NCBI RefSeq assembly: GCF_964019385.1 | Contig: NC_088653.1 | Coordinates: 17,519,431 to 17,583,430 of the forward strand | Source: Sycon ciliatum | Taxonomy: Eukaryota; Porifera; Calcarea; Leucosolenida; Sycettidae | Direction: 5' to 3' | Length of the DNA stretch: 64,000 nucleotides | Shown here: piece after piece, positions 22,787-32,708 of the stretch | Position numbering within the stretch: position 1 is the stretch's first letter | Layout of the letters: every line of letters starts with the position of its first letter | Position numbers and translations under genes: made by a program | Notes under the pieces: generated by a model | What the model saw: the letters and a program-made list of their open reading frames with translations, nothing else | Told to the model about the DNA's origin: nothing | Databases searched by the model: none

Positions 22787-22822
22787 TCCTAAACGTTTTC
22801 GTCGCCATCTCATCAGAGGATT
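22787..22822 (-). ncRNA. Hammerhead ribozyme-like motif, PLE I-b 3' repeat
   Basis: Core CTGATGA, 9-nt spacer, GAA, palindromic AACGTT, cleavage base T, and stem I TCCT/AGGA are all present on the minus strand. Stem II pairs weakly. Confidence 0.7.
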
Positions 22823-23001
22823 ACTGGCAAATCAACAATAGCTCTTAACTCAATATACGCACAATGCAAGTAATAATTTAGACCCTAACTAGCGCGATAA
22901 AATGAGAGCTGAAAGAAACATTACACCATTCAACGATATCAGGTGACAACAGATGCGATAAATTCACCACTAGAAAGTTACCATGCAACCAGAAACGAGA
23001 A

Positions 23002-24249
23002 CTACTGATCTAAATTCACAAACAATTTCAACGTAAACAAATTCTTTTTCTGCCTACACAAAATCGGCTTGGTGGTAAAAATGTAGATAGACTCCAATAC
23101 ACGCAAATACCTTTGACTACGTGAACGAGACCAAACAGAAAAGCAATCATCAGCATAACTAGAACGACAATCACTATTCTGAACAAGATGGTTGGCAACA
23201 GAAGATTCATACACCCTAACAACGCTACTAGAACCAGTACATACTTTTGAATTACGTGACAATGAAACCGACCTGACATTCCTTGCCGCTACTGCCAATC
23301 CAGACGAGGCCGATGTAGATGTCAGTACCAAAGGCACATCCGTTACTGGCACTGCCTGCTGCGATGATGCTCCCTTTGACGTTCCAATGGCTGTTGATGT
23401 TGATGAAGAGGAGGAGGGAGATGAGGAAGACGCTGACGACGACGATGACGACAACGACGGAGACGATAAAGACTCTGCTAACCTCGCCCTAGAGCGAGTC
23501 ACTGGTCCCGCAGACACACCATCCGTTGGTTTCTTCGGTGGCCGGCCACGCTTTTTGCCACCGGAGGTGGACACACCGGATGACGGTACCAAGGAAGTCA
23601 AAGAAGCCGAAACCGCAGATACCAACGATGATGACGGGATAGAAGGAAGAGACGGTAAAGACGAAGGCAATGACGAACAAGCCGATGCCGACGAAGAAGA
23701 CAACGACACCCCAGTTGGTTCCGTCCCCAGCGAGGGTGCACCTCCAGTCGCAGTACCAATCTTTGGGGGACGACCTCGTCTAGGCCTTGACGACCGTGCC
23801 TCAACAGGCATAACGTGAAGAGGCACATGCTGGTGGATCCGTGCCTCCAGGTGCTGAAGGGTCCTACCCACATACCGGCTCTCACATTGCCGGCACTCGA
23901 AGTTGTAAATAAGATGTGATAATTTAAGAGTGGGTAGGACATCCTTCTTCACCATGAAGGCACGAGCTGTTGTGTAGACGAACCGGACACTAACATTACG
24001 AAAGTTCGATTCTACAGCTGACTTAACTCGACGTTGCATGGTACGGCAAACAGCTTCACCCTTCCAAGGCAAACGAAGATACACCGGAGTGGCCTCGGAG
24101 GACACTTCCTTCGTTCCAACCAGTGTACTAACTACGACATATTTAGATATCATATATTCCGGGTACCCATTTAAACGAAACAAAGTGCGTAGCCGCTCCA
24201 ACTCCTCATCCAACTTTGAAGGCGAACATAATCGACGAGCACTATCCAC
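23002..24249 (-). CDS. PLE C-terminal fragment with split GIY-YIG nuclease
   Basis: 415 open codons. Residues 1-108 are the post-RT linker, containing YLRLPWKGE. Residues 111-145 begin the nuclease: HLIYNFECRQC with a CxxC pair, YVGRT as the YIG motif, and the EARIHQH helix with its Arg. Residues about 148-345 are Ser/Pro-rich filler with two AT-hook cores, RGRPP (159-163) and KRGRPPK (233-239). Residues 346-412 read like the rest of the domain: SSVANHL, then VLES with Glu386 as the likely metal-binding acid, then KPILC. PLE nucleases nick target DNA for retrotransposition. The RT part is missing, and the frame's ATG is internal to the original ORF. Confidence 0.85.
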   Translation of the reverse strand: MDSARRLCSPSKLDEELERLRTLFRLNGYPEYMISKYVVVSTLVGTKEVSSEATPVYLRLPWKGEAVCRTMQRRVKSAVESNFRNVSVRFVYTTARAFMVKKDVLPTLKLSHLIYNFECRQCESRYVGRTLQHLEARIHQHVPLHVMPVEARSSRPRRGRPPKIGTATGGAPSLGTEPTGVSLSSSSASACSSLPSSLPSLPSIPSSSLVSAVSASLTSLVPSSGVSTSGGKKRGRPPKKPTDGVSAGPVTRSRARLAESLSSPSLSSSSSSASSSSPSSSSSTSTAIGTSKGASSQQAVPVTDVPLVLTSTSASSGLAVAARNVRSVSLSRNSKVCTGSSSVVRVYESSVANHLVQNSDCRSSYADDCFSVWSRSRSQRYLRVLESIYIFTTKPILCRQKKNLFTLKLFVNLDQ

Positions 24250-24265
24250 TAGATTACGAACCGTT

Positions 24266-24493
24266 GAATGGTGTAATGTTTCTTTCAGCTCTCATTTTAT
24301 CGCGCTAGTTAGGGTCTAAATTATTACTTGCATTGTGCGTATATTGAGTTAAGAGCTATTGTTGATTTGCCAGTAATCCTCTGATGAGATGGCGACGAAA
24401 ACGTTTAGGAACAAGCTTCTTTATTTACATGAAAACAAGTTTTGCTAATGGTGTTTGTACTGAGTGCGCAGCTTACTCTATTTATTGCGTTGA
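24266..24493 (+). repeat. Inverted PLE family I terminal repeat
   Basis: Reverse complement of 22695-22935 at high identity, including a hammerhead-like motif at 24375-24410 and the first codons of the PLE ORF (SAQLTLFIAL). It heads the truncated copy I-b. Confidence 0.9.
24375..24410 (+). ncRNA. Hammerhead ribozyme-like motif, inverted PLE I repeat
   Basis: Same core as 22787-22822 on the opposite strand: TCCT, CTGATGA, 9 nt, GAA, AACGTT, cleavage base T, AGGA. Confidence 0.7.
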
Positions 24494-24517
24494 ATAATAA
24501 CTTACTAATAAGTATAT

Positions 24518-24648
24518 GTTATCGCATGGTTGCAAGGGCCTTATGGCATATTATTGCCCCGAGAGGTTAGCCCGAGGGCCGTAGGCCCGAGGGCTAACCT
24601 CGAGGGGCAATAATATGCCATAAGGCCCGCAGCAACCATGGGATAACA
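24518..24648. repeat. 131-bp near-perfect palindrome
   Basis: GGCCTTATGGCATATTATTG and its complement flank a centre of GAGGTTAGCCCGAGGGC and its mirror. Arms are about 62 bp with almost no loop. It is probably a palindromic MITE; GCGGGCAATATCGCATATTA at 25528 is a diverged piece of the same sequence. Confidence 0.85.
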
Positions 24649-25605
24649 AATTTATCACATGGCCCACAGAGCAGACCATTGGGCTGCTGTTGAAATTAGC
24701 CCAAATGCCAACACATTATGACCACAATGTATATTGATGTGCTATCATTATCAAAACAGGAAAAATGAAGATATTTCTCCTACACCCTAACAAAAAGTCT
24801 TCTACAGGCCATCAGAGAGTATACAGTACTGAAAGACGGAGACAGAAAACAAGTGCCGGCACCGCATCGTCATAGCAATAGACATGGCAACGATAATAGA
24901 ATACAGCAGAATCATAATTTCAATTGAAAAATTAAGAGTGCTACCACAAAGAGTTTCTTCATGTTTACATGTGTATCAGGAAGTTGTCAAATACAGTACT
25001 GCAACAAGTGCAAGTATTTGACGACTCCCTGGTGTGTAATTCTGAGGACAATTTTTCTTCTTTTTTTTCAGCTCCAGATAGCTGTATTTTTCATTGCAAA
25101 ACATTCCTGAATTGTTGTGTTTGTTGTTCAAGCAAAGGTGAGATGAGCCTGGTAAGAGTTTTGCGTGGCACATGAAGACCACACACAGGCAGTGACTTTG
25201 CGAGGATTTGAAAACGCACGACGCTGAGTTGAATTTGTGTTATTTCAAATAATTGTTTGTGATCACAGTACCACTTCGAGCAGAACTGAATCTTATCCAC
25301 AAGCTTACCGACGGTCAGGCTGCCAACATGACTGAACAAATGATCCCTGCAAGCACCACACGGCAGACGTCCGAGGCCATGTCCATTGCCGGGATGTCCA
25401 TCTCCAAAAAGAATTCCATGTTCGTCTCAATGCTACACGTACACTGCGACTCGTCGTAGAGTCGTACAGTCTACAGAGTCGTCGTACGATCGTAGTCACG
25501 CGATCACTGAAATAAACTATTTTTTGCGGGCAATATCGCATATTATTGCCCGCGGCGCGAAAGGTGCTGATTCGCTGGAGTACGGGCAACAATCACGTGC
25601 CATGT
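24649..25605. other. No recognised gene
   Basis: Short open frames only. No domain or splice-flanked exon that I can defend. Confidence 0.4.
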
Positions 25606-25606
25606 G

Positions 25607-25640
<34 letters not shown>

Positions 25641-25670
25641 AGCTGCGTGAAGCGTCCTTCAAAATTTTGA

Positions 25671-25702
<32 letters not shown>
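25606..25702. repeat. Two AAT microsatellites
   Basis: (AAT)n at 25606-25640 and 25669-25702, about 30 bp apart. Confidence 0.9.
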
Positions 25703-25724
25703 GATCACCACGAAGTAGTGGTTG

Positions 25725-25915
25725 CGACTTCGGCGAAGATTTGTAAGAAAGGGTTTGCTCTCCACACCAGGGAGTGGTGCTTTCTTGCAGGTTTGCCGAG
25801 TCGAAGGTTCGATGGACTTCTCGTGTGCTCTGGATGGCAGTCCTGAGTCAGTCAAGTGTCAAGTAAAGTCGGCGGAATAGCGCGAGCTCCGGTGTGCAGT
25901 CCGTGCGCCAGGCCA
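25725..25915. mobile_element. Foldback MITE, family 1 (second copy)
   Basis: It shares GCGACTTCGGCGA and the CTGGATGGCAGTCSTGAGTC centre with 11100-11275. The arms are more diverged. Confidence 0.6.
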
Positions 25916-27179
25916 CTGAGTGGGCCGTTTTCATTTTCCTGGGTCCGATCCCGCGGGAAAAAGTCTGCACAAAACTGTGTTGGTGAAGATGATGACGACA
26001 ATGGCAGTTGGGGGAGAAATTTGGCAATTGTTTTGGCCTTTCTCGCGGCCTGTCTTCGCTCCTTTGCCTTTGCAGCAATGGAAGATGATGAGTTCAATGT
26101 TGTGCTTTGACGCCGAGTAGAAGATTTGAATCGCAAACGCCATCTTGGCCTTTATTTATGGAAGAAACTGCTCTCCCCGATTTGCTGGTTTCGCCGACTG
26201 GCATCGAGAAGTAGACGAGCTGCGCTTTCCAAGAGCCGCGGACACCAAGTTCTCATGGCGGATCTTAGTAAGTACATATTGTTGTGTAGTGAGATGATAA
26301 TGGTTTGAGCATTCCTGCCTGGAATAACCGATGGCACTAAGTGGAATCTCAAAATTGTTTTTTTAGTATTTTTACGAGCACAAGTGTTGCCTTGTTGAAA
26401 ATAGCACAACAAGAAGAAAGAAGCATCCAAAGGAATACGATGTCATAAATAAATGTGTTCTCTTCCCGTTTAGTGTGCCTGTGCTTAGGATGGTACTGTT
26501 GAGGAATCCGAAAGTGCGAAATTTGTATGTCTTTATACTCTGTATATTGAAAATTTTGCATGACATTTTAGTGGGTATGGACTTAATGTTGTATTCTCTT
26601 GAGATGTACCCTCGTTGCTGCTGCTGCATGGCTGCGGATGGACATGCTGACCTTAATTGCCATGAAAGCTTCTCTTGGTGTCATTGTAATAATATATTCT
26701 TTGTCAATATTATCGATTGAAACGAACCGAATGCTGTCTCGTTTCATGTACGCCGCTGACGCAGCTCCACTGCATTCATATTTTGGTGGCCAAGAGTCCA
26801 TAGCCCCAAGAGCATGCAACTTTGCACGAGGGGTCTGAAGGGGCTTGCTGCCCACATTACGTAGCGACAAACTGGGGTACCGGCTGGGGCAGTGCGTCAA
26901 CGATCTGCTGTGGTTTCCAGATTCAAAGTGCGCTTTTTCTCATCAGAGCCTTAGGAAGGTTTGTGCGCATGGTGTATCGCATGCAGACACTGCCTCGAAC
27001 CTGCTGTGTTTCAGTGTGTAACCGATCCACCAGGGGTTAATAATCCGGGTTACGTCCTCTTGGCAGAACTACCGGCAGTGATGCCCAGCCATGCCAACAT
27101 TCGAAAGCGCGATTCATGATAACTATCACTTCTGCGACGCAATGCGCGACGATGCGATTGAGAAATTTTTCTGCAAATT
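25916..27179. other. No recognised gene
   Basis: Several short open frames on both strands with no recognisable domain; no splice-flanked exon stands out. Confidence 0.4.
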
Positions 27180-27243
27180 GTTGCAGTGAGTGCTGCTTCA
27201 CTGGAACCAAAATATGGTTCAAGTGAAGCAGCACCCACTGCAA
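27180..27243. repeat. Hairpin
   Basis: GTGCTGCTTCACTGGAACCA faces its near complement TGGTTCAAGTGAAGCAGCAC with a short loop. Confidence 0.8.
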
Positions 27244-27447
27244 TTATACTAATAGGGACAACCAAATCCACTTCCATGGAGTTCAGTGTATTATCTGTGT
27301 AACATTGGAAAAGTGTAGTATATGAAGAGCGGAGCACTTTTTTCCATTGAATTACTTTCTGTGTTTCATGCATTATTCCTACTGTCGTTAAAAACTTAAA
27401 ATACTGCCTTATCTTGTGCGATCTGTGTGTCTTCTCAGGTAGATCGT

Positions 27448-27556
27448 GCTCCAACGCGTCTTGGCATTGTGTGAGAACAGCACGAAGAGGACCTTGGGTA
27501 TTAACGCGTCTTGGTATTGTGTGAAAACAGCACGAAGAGGATCTTGGGTATTGCAG
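27448..27556. repeat. Tandem duplication, about 57 bp
   Basis: AACGCGTCTTGGYATTGTGTG through AGGAYCTTGGGTATT is present twice in a row. Confidence 0.85.
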
Positions 27557-27660
27557 CCTTTCCGCAGAAGGAGAATGACTCGCTTCTTTGTGCTAGTGTG
27601 CAAACATCCATGTGTTCTCCCAGTACTGCTGTTAGCTCAGCCAGAGGATTATCGCAGATC

Positions 27661-27941
27661 TCAATGTGACAAGCGATCAGCTGTAATAGCTTTGTTGTGA
27701 ATGCTTGCACTGCTGTCAACTATTATCCATTCTAGCTGTGCCTCGTAGCACTTCTTGCAGAAGATATCATTCTCTGCTATTGTCATGTTCTTACTCCTTG
27801 GAACTGCTGAGACCGTTTCATAGTGGGGACACTTCATCTCTTCCTGTTTGTCCATAACTGTCTTACATGTGCTGCAATGCCGCCTATATTGGCTCGGCGT
27901 GCACTTTTGAGCTCGTCCGCTGCGTTCCGCTTCATACACTT
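27661..27941 (-). CDS. Candidate terminal exon, Cys-rich
   Basis: On the minus strand an acceptor-like GTTACTACAG precedes an open frame of about 93 codons. It has three Cys pairs: CSTC, CPH and CKKC (KMTI... not continuous), spaced like a small zinc-binding module. It ends with ITADRLSH and a stop. No homologue is recognised. Composition and the acceptor make an exon plausible, but no upstream partner is certain. Confidence 0.3.
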
Positions 27942-28058
27942 CTGTAGTAACGCAATGAAGATTCTCATTGACACTCCTTTACACGGCCAGCGTATGTGGA
28001 TATTAGTCTGTAGGTGGCTGCAATTTGGGTTTTTGTCTTTCGCCGTTCACTATTTTAC

Positions 28059-28220
28059 CAAAATATTCCAATATTCTGCATTTGTCGGATGTGTGCACTG
28101 GTGTCCAGACGAGTTGCTTGGCGTAACTCGCAGACAGGAATGCATACACGCCCAGGGTGTAGCTGAGTGGCATTATTACACCGTCCTGATGTGTTCATTG
28201 TGAGTGCTACATGTTTCCAG
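28059..28220 (-). CDS. Candidate internal exon
   Basis: The minus-strand open frame between a possible acceptor (GGAGGACAG at 28221) and a donor (TTTTG|GTAAAA at 28059) is 162 bp and frame-symmetric. It encodes a segment with SGRCNNATQ and VCIPVCELRQ. It is not a recognised family; the splice signals are weak. It may belong with the candidate exon at 27661-27941. Confidence 0.25.
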
Positions 28221-28715
28221 CTGTCCTCCATATACATGTAAATAGCGAGAAAAACAGAGGTTAGAAAATTGGTCGGTGTGGTGTTATTTGGTCTTGGACA
28301 CCGGCGAGAGACCACATACTAAAAGACTACGGCTTGTTCTTCTGGATGTTGCAGTGGGTGTTACTACGCGTGCCTGGAATACTTGACGGCACTAAACTAA
28401 AGTCCTGCGTAAAGAAAAATTCAAATTTCGACAGTCGGAGAAGACGTGATGCTGCATGGGACAGAAGCACCCCGCGAGAAAACGTTCGAAACTGAGGACA
28501 GAAGTTTGCCTTATCCGGCGATGGACGGCCTGTCAGGTCTGAACTCGAACGAAAAAGGGCCTTGTAAGGCCCACCTTGCAATGACTAGAAACTAACAATT
28601 CTCAAGAAATAGCTCAAAAAGTTCAAAGTCCACTGACTCTGGAAAATAAAAAACACGGATAGAGTGCGATATTTTGAATCTGGCGCACGGACTGTGGAGA
28701 GCAAACCCTTTCTTA

Positions 28716-29162
28716 GGCGGTGTTTACATGAGGCGTTTCAACCCGGGTTGAGTTCGACCCGGGTCAGATTTCAACCCGCCATGTGCATAAAATGAATTGC
28801 GCGTTTACATGACGCATTGCGCTCGACCCGGGTTGAAATTTCGCCCCGGGTTGATTTCAACCCTCCCCCCAAGGGGAGGGTTGAAATCAACCCGGGTCAA
28901 GAAAATCGTACAAACGTACTGCTGTGCGTATCTCGCGCCAGGTTTGAACGGCACTGCAGATGCAAATTTCGCGCGAACGGATTCACGTGACCATACAGGA
29001 CTGTAGATTGTGTAGAAGTAAAAAGTGGACTTTTGGCGGCATATCAGTATTTGACCCGGGTCAACTGTCTTCATGTAAACGCTCACCTCTTTTGTCTATC
29101 GTACAGACTTTCAACCCGGGCTGAACTCGACCCGGGTTGAAATTTCTCATGTAAACACAGCC
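28716..29162. mobile_element. MITE built of CAACCCGGGTTGA motifs
   Basis: Inverted ends GGCKGTGTTTACATGA lie beside TTA(G) and TTAA. Inside, GACCCGGGTTGAA-type palindromes recur at least eight times on both strands. TTAA-like flanks suggest the same piggyBac-like class as 4195 and 5977. Confidence 0.75.
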
Positions 29163-29164
29163 TT

Positions 29165-29375
29165 AATAATAATAATATCTTTATTAACCAACGCATATGG
29201 CCGATTGGTTTGCAGGCCTGCCTGCGAATCATGAGGTCCCGAGTTCGAGACCCGCGCTGGTAGCAGGGAGCGTGTAAAGACTTTTTACGTGAGTAAAGAC
29301 TTTTTACGCGTGGTGAACTGCGCCGACACCCACGGTCAACTGGGTACTCACAGCTTTTTTTTTTTTTTTAACTTG
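29165..29375 (+). mobile_element. tRNA-derived SINE
   Basis: An A-box-like TGGCCGATTGGTTTGCAGG (about 29199) and a B-box-like GAGTTCGAGACCC (about 29239) sit at tRNA spacing. They are followed by a tRNA-unrelated body with duplicated AAAGACTTTTTACG and a T-run of 14 at 29356. An (AAT)n at 29165-29175 precedes it. Confidence 0.65.
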
Positions 29376-29497
29376 GTAAACCGGCCTCTTGTACGGGCAG
29401 AATTAAGTAACACAGTGATACAATAAAAACAAGTACCAGTAGTTACATACATGGACCATACGAGAAAAAGCAGTGATGACGAGGCATAAACAAGTGT

Positions 29498-30062
29498 CTA
29501 GTGCTGTATGGCAGCTTCCGAGACAGCGAGTCGAGCGGATGACTCAGCCACCTCCGGGTGCGAATACAGCCGTCGTGCACCACGCAGGCAAGCCACGCCT
29601 GCACGGAGAAGGGCGAAGCTGAACCTGCAGCGGATCCATGCCATCACTGCAGAGTATGGCTCACCAGATTTGTCGGAGACCATTGCAGCTATTCTCTTGA
29701 GGAGAGCGGCAGCAGCTCGACCAGTACCACCAGTTGCAGCGAAAACCACAGGGATGAAGGTTCCACGCTCGACCTCCTTGACGCGCTGTTCGTATCGCCT
29801 CCGTTTTTCACGTTCATGACGCTGGTAGCAAGCGGTGATGGAAGAGGATCGATTTGAGGGAGCAAAGGGGTTGAAAACCCGAATATCGAGAAAGACTCTC
29901 TCAAACCGACCTCCCCAAACACCACTCGCCGCAACATCAAGTCGAGCCTGGTCTTCTGTGGAGGCAGTCTTGTAGCGGAGCTGCTCACCAGAGAGCGGTT
30001 CGCTCGGAGTGAGGGTAACAAGGATGCAGTTTACAGGGTTATGGGCCGTTACACGCCCGATT
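29498..30062 (-). pseudogene. Retroelement ORF C-terminal fragment
   Basis: Minus-strand frame with, in order, PLSGEQLRYKTAS, ARLDVAASGVWGG, FLDIRVFNPFAPSN, a charged EKRRRYEQRV segment, VVFAATGGTGRAAAALLKR and AWIRCRFSFALLRAG. I recognise this ordered block from the ends of reverse-transcriptase ORFs common in cnidarian and other marine invertebrate genomes. The RLDV and LDIRVFNP motifs look like a restriction-like nuclease core (inference). One frameshift separates the two halves near 29750. The RT itself is not in the window. Confidence 0.65.
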
Positions 30063-30215
30063 GGTTGAGAGACTCACCTACTCTCCCCTGACTCACTTGT
30101 GAGGTCTGCATTCGCCACTCAGGTGTGCAAGGCATAGGCATAGTGGTGGCCTGCGGAAGCGAAGGCTAGTTTGTGTGTTTCTGAACATTCAAGCGATGCC
30201 AACGCGAATCCCGCG

Positions 30216-30281
30216 AATTATTATTATTATTATTAGGATGACCCAGAGGCTTGTCGCCTATCAAGGGGTTCACCGCTTTGA
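30216..30281 (-). mobile_element. Extreme 3' end of the 13-15 kb LINE family
   Basis: About 57 bp (GGATGACCCAGAGGCTTGTC through CACCGCTTTGAA) is identical to the 3' end of the LINE at 13433-15120 and abuts (ATT)n in the same way. It is a maximally 5'-truncated insertion. Confidence 0.9.
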
Positions 30282-30485
30282 AATCGTGCGGTTTGGTACA
30301 ACTTTTACAAGTTTATAGGCAACTCTTGACCTTTGTACAACTTTGCTGTAGAAAAGGTCAATATCGTACGCCAAATCGCTTGTCGCATCGCAAAAGTTGA
30401 CCCAGTAGCGGCAGTTGCGTGGGCTGCGAGATGGCTGCGATTTGGGAATTTCCCGGTTTCGCGGCCGCAAGCCAAGCAAAAACAA

Positions 30486-30524
<39 letters not shown>

Positions 30525-30526
30525 AT
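30486..30526. repeat. ATT microsatellite
   Basis: (ATT)n adjoining the 3' end of PLE family III. Confidence 0.95.
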
Positions 30527-30625
30527 TATAGCTATGAATAGGATGAAGGCCGCAGACATCACGCAACTACGTTACTTGTTTGACATGTATTACTGTGTAT
30601 TTTATAACAAAAATATTATTGAAAA

Positions 30626-30661
30626 CCCAGAATCGATTTTCTCGTTCCTATCATCAGTGGG
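30626..30661 (-). ncRNA. Hammerhead ribozyme-like motif, PLE III
   Basis: CCCA, CTGATGA, 9 nt, GAA, palindrome AATCGATT, cleavage base C, TGGG: stem I pairs over 4 bp and stem III is self-complementary. Confidence 0.7.
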
Positions 30662-30802
30662 AAAAACGGAAACACAAGTGCAATAAAACCACTAGAGGAA
30701 ACGCAAAAAAGGTAACACGATTACATAACCAAAGGCGAGAGGGCACTGAACGAAGTGTCAACCTACGAATACAACTTCAGTGCAACAACGTGCTCTTTCT
30801 GC

Positions 30803-31243
30803 TTACTTTGAAGTACACAAAACAGGCTTATGAATACGTATACAAACTGCCTCAAGGACTTTCAACTGTTGGACATAACGCGCACGACACAGTACAGAAA
30901 GATGAGAGTCATCATACACACCAAGACAGTCAGGACGAGATAACAAGTGTAGATACACAGCTGACTTCTTACGATCAACACATTCATCCGCCTCATCTCG
31001 CTCCTTCCCACCCGACTCCTCCTCGTCCATCTCATCGTCCTCTTCCTCGCTCCGCTCGTCATCCTCACGATCATCATCACCACCATCATCTGCCTCGTCC
31101 TCTGTCTCTTCACCGACTGTTTCGTCATCCAATTCCTCTTCCATCCTCTGATCATCTGTCTCATCCTCCGTTTCAGTACAGACCACTTGTCTCCCATTTG
31201 CTAGCTGCTCGTCCCGTGAGTTGTTCCTCCAGATCCGCTTCAC
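30803..31243 (-). pseudogene. PLE III C-terminal fragment with acidic linker
   Basis: 146 open codons. Residues 24-90 are almost entirely Asp/Glu with Arg/Ser, the end of the intra-nuclease insert. Residues 94-145 carry the conserved tail SAVYLHLLSRPDC, VLCRAR, LKVLEA with Glu131, and KPVLC. The upstream part is in another frame (31173-31577, with RPRRATANY and NGQG matching the same linker of family II). The two frames overlap, so a frameshift has split the ORF. Confidence 0.8.
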
Positions 31244-31572
31244 TCACTGACTCATGATACTGCTCGAGCCTCCTCCTGTTGGTACTGTCCACAACGCGCG
31301 GTCCTTGGCCGTTTCTGGCATAGATCTCTGTGGAGTAGTTTGCTGTTGCCCTCCGAGGTCTCTGGATTAATGTGGGCAGCGTGGCAATTCGTGTGAGAGT
31401 TGGTGATGCCAGCACGAGTGTAGGTGGGTCCACCCCAGCCCCCGCCACAAGAAGAGCCGGTGGCGGTTCTGGTGGTGGCAAGGGCGACGGTGGTGCTGCT
31501 GGAGTTGGCAACTTGGGCAGCCTAGCTCTCCCACACGGCACTGCATTCTGTGTTGGCTCAGTCTGTACCACT

Positions 31573-31965
31573 GGCACAGGGGTGGTTTGTATACGTATTC
31601 ATAAGCCTGTTTTGTGAAAGCAGAAAGAGCACGTTGTTGCACTGAAGTTGTATTCGTAGGTTGACACTTCGTTCAGCGCCTTCTCGCCTTTGGTTATGTA
31701 ATCTTGTTACCTTTTTTTGCGTTTCCTCTAGTGGTTTTATTGCACTTGTATCTTGATGTTATTTCTAACACCTTTCTATTTACAGTACTTAACTTCAGTT
31801 TCTTTGGTTGTATCTTTAGTTCCGTTTTTCCCACTGATGATAGGAACGAGAAAATCGATTCTGGGTTTTCAATAATATTTTTGTTATAAAATACACAGTA
31901 ATACATGTCAAACAAGTAACGTAGTTGCGTGATGTCTGCGGCCTTCATCCTATTCATAGCTATAT
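31573..31965 (+). repeat. Inverted PLE III 3' end and terminal repeat
   Basis: Reverse complement of about 30530-30870, starting within the KPVLC codons and running to the N-terminal MSAAFILFIAIF codons at about 31932. It carries a hammerhead-like motif (31830-31865). It holds about 80 bp after GCACTTGTAT (about 31755-31835) that the left copy lacks. Confidence 0.85.
31830..31865 (+). ncRNA. Hammerhead ribozyme-like motif, inverted PLE III repeat
   Basis: Same core as 30626-30661 in opposite orientation, cleavage base C at 31861. Confidence 0.7.
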
Positions 31966-32079
31966 TTTAAAAAATATTACTTGAAGTATCTCCACGTAGG
32001 TTATTTGTATAATTATATTATTATTATTGCTTTAAAGTATGCATTCCAAAATGTGATAAAACTTACAAGCAACCAGCCC

Positions 32080-32163
32080 TTCCACTGACGATAGTGACAT
32101 GAAAATCAGGGAGTCGTAAAATACCGGTATTTTACGACTCCCTGATGAAAATCGATTCTGGAA
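32080..32163 (+). ncRNA. Hammerhead ribozyme-like motif interrupted by a MITE
   Basis: TTCCA (stem I), CTGACGA, 9 nt, GAA, AAT, then the 38-bp insertion plus its 8-bp duplication, then CGATT, cleavage base C and TGGAA. Without the insertion, stem III would be the palindrome AATCGATT, as in family III. Confidence 0.6.
32107..32144. mobile_element. 38-bp palindromic micro-MITE, copy 1
   Basis: A perfect palindrome starting CAGGGAGTCGTAAAATACC, flanked by the 8-bp duplication ATGAAAAT (32099-32106 and 32145-32152). CAGGG ends and 8-bp duplications are hAT features. The second copy is at 36876-36913. Confidence 0.85.
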
Positions 32164-32392
32164 ACCATTTGACTTCGTTGGTGCATGGTGATGACGGCAG
32201 AGTTAGTTCTATTTATTGCTTGATTAAAATTATTATTTGAACAAACGGCGAGGAGACAACAATTTGATAACCGCAATCAGTAATACAAGCTGGATCGACA
32301 TTTGTGTACACTGTATTCATGTATTGTAAAACTGTGAAGACAATGTGCAATAAAACGATGAAATGTGAAGAAATTGTGTAGAGAAAAAAAGG

Positions 32393-32430
32393 GATTCAAA
32401 CAAGTTTTCGTACAACACTCGTCAGGAATC
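32393..32430 (-). ncRNA. Hammerhead ribozyme-like motif, PLE II 3' repeat
   Basis: GATTC (stem I), CTGACGA, GTGTTGTAC forming a 3-bp stem II, GAA, AAC/GTT stem III, cleavage base T, GAATC. This is the best-paired of the set. Confidence 0.78.
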
Positions 32431-32708
32431 TTCGTTGTACTAAAGGACACTGAAAACAAAATTGAACTATTATAGAAAATCTAAGTTAGAGAAATAACAC
32501 TAAGAACAACAGCAGTGAAATTTACAAGTGTGAATTTTAACAATGAAAGCGAGAGCAATAACGAATGTGTGTACTAACACTAAACTTGCAACTGAAAAGT
32601 GAACAAAGAAGAGAAAGAAAGAAGGAAGGACAAAGTGATAACAAATAACAGCAGTACATTACACCTAGAACATTAACGGCCAAGCTTGGCCGCACCAAAC
32701 ATGTCACT

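Larger units (their letters stand above)
22679..24265 (-). mobile_element. Penelope-like element copy I-b, 5' truncated
   Basis: Minus-strand copy with the linker, GIY-YIG nuclease and C-terminus (23002-24249), a 3' UTR, and a terminal repeat (22679-22935) with a hammerhead-like motif. It ends in (AAT)n at 22648-22678. The RT is lost. At its truncated 5' side it joins an inverted copy of its own terminal repeat (24266-24493). Confidence 0.9.
30527..31577 (-). mobile_element. Penelope-like element family III, 5' truncated
   Basis: The minus strand holds the acidic linker and second half of the split GIY-YIG domain (30803-31243), a second frame with the proline-rich linker (31173-31577), a 3' UTR and a terminal repeat with a hammerhead-like motif. 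It ends at the N-terminal codons MSAAFILFIA before (ATT)n. The RT and the first nuclease half are missing. Confidence 0.85.
32060..32237 (+). mobile_element. PLE family V terminal-repeat fragment
   Basis: Contains a hammerhead-like motif interrupted by a 38-bp palindrome and, 28 bp after it, ATGACGGCAGAGTTAGTTC encoding MTAELVLFIA. This is the conserved PLE N-terminal start, then a stop. It is then cut off by the 3' end of PLE family II. Confidence 0.7.

Noticed and set aside
23192..23818. 208-codon acidic plus-strand open frame
   Set aside because: Antisense of the PLE Ser-rich insert; the minus strand has the nuclease motifs.
27050..27454. 134-codon minus-strand open frame
   Set aside because: Part of it is encoded by a hairpin and a tandem duplication; no domain or splice borders.
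30580..31257. 225-codon plus-strand open frame rich in His/Pro/Ser
   Set aside because: Antisense of the acidic PLE III linker; no domain.
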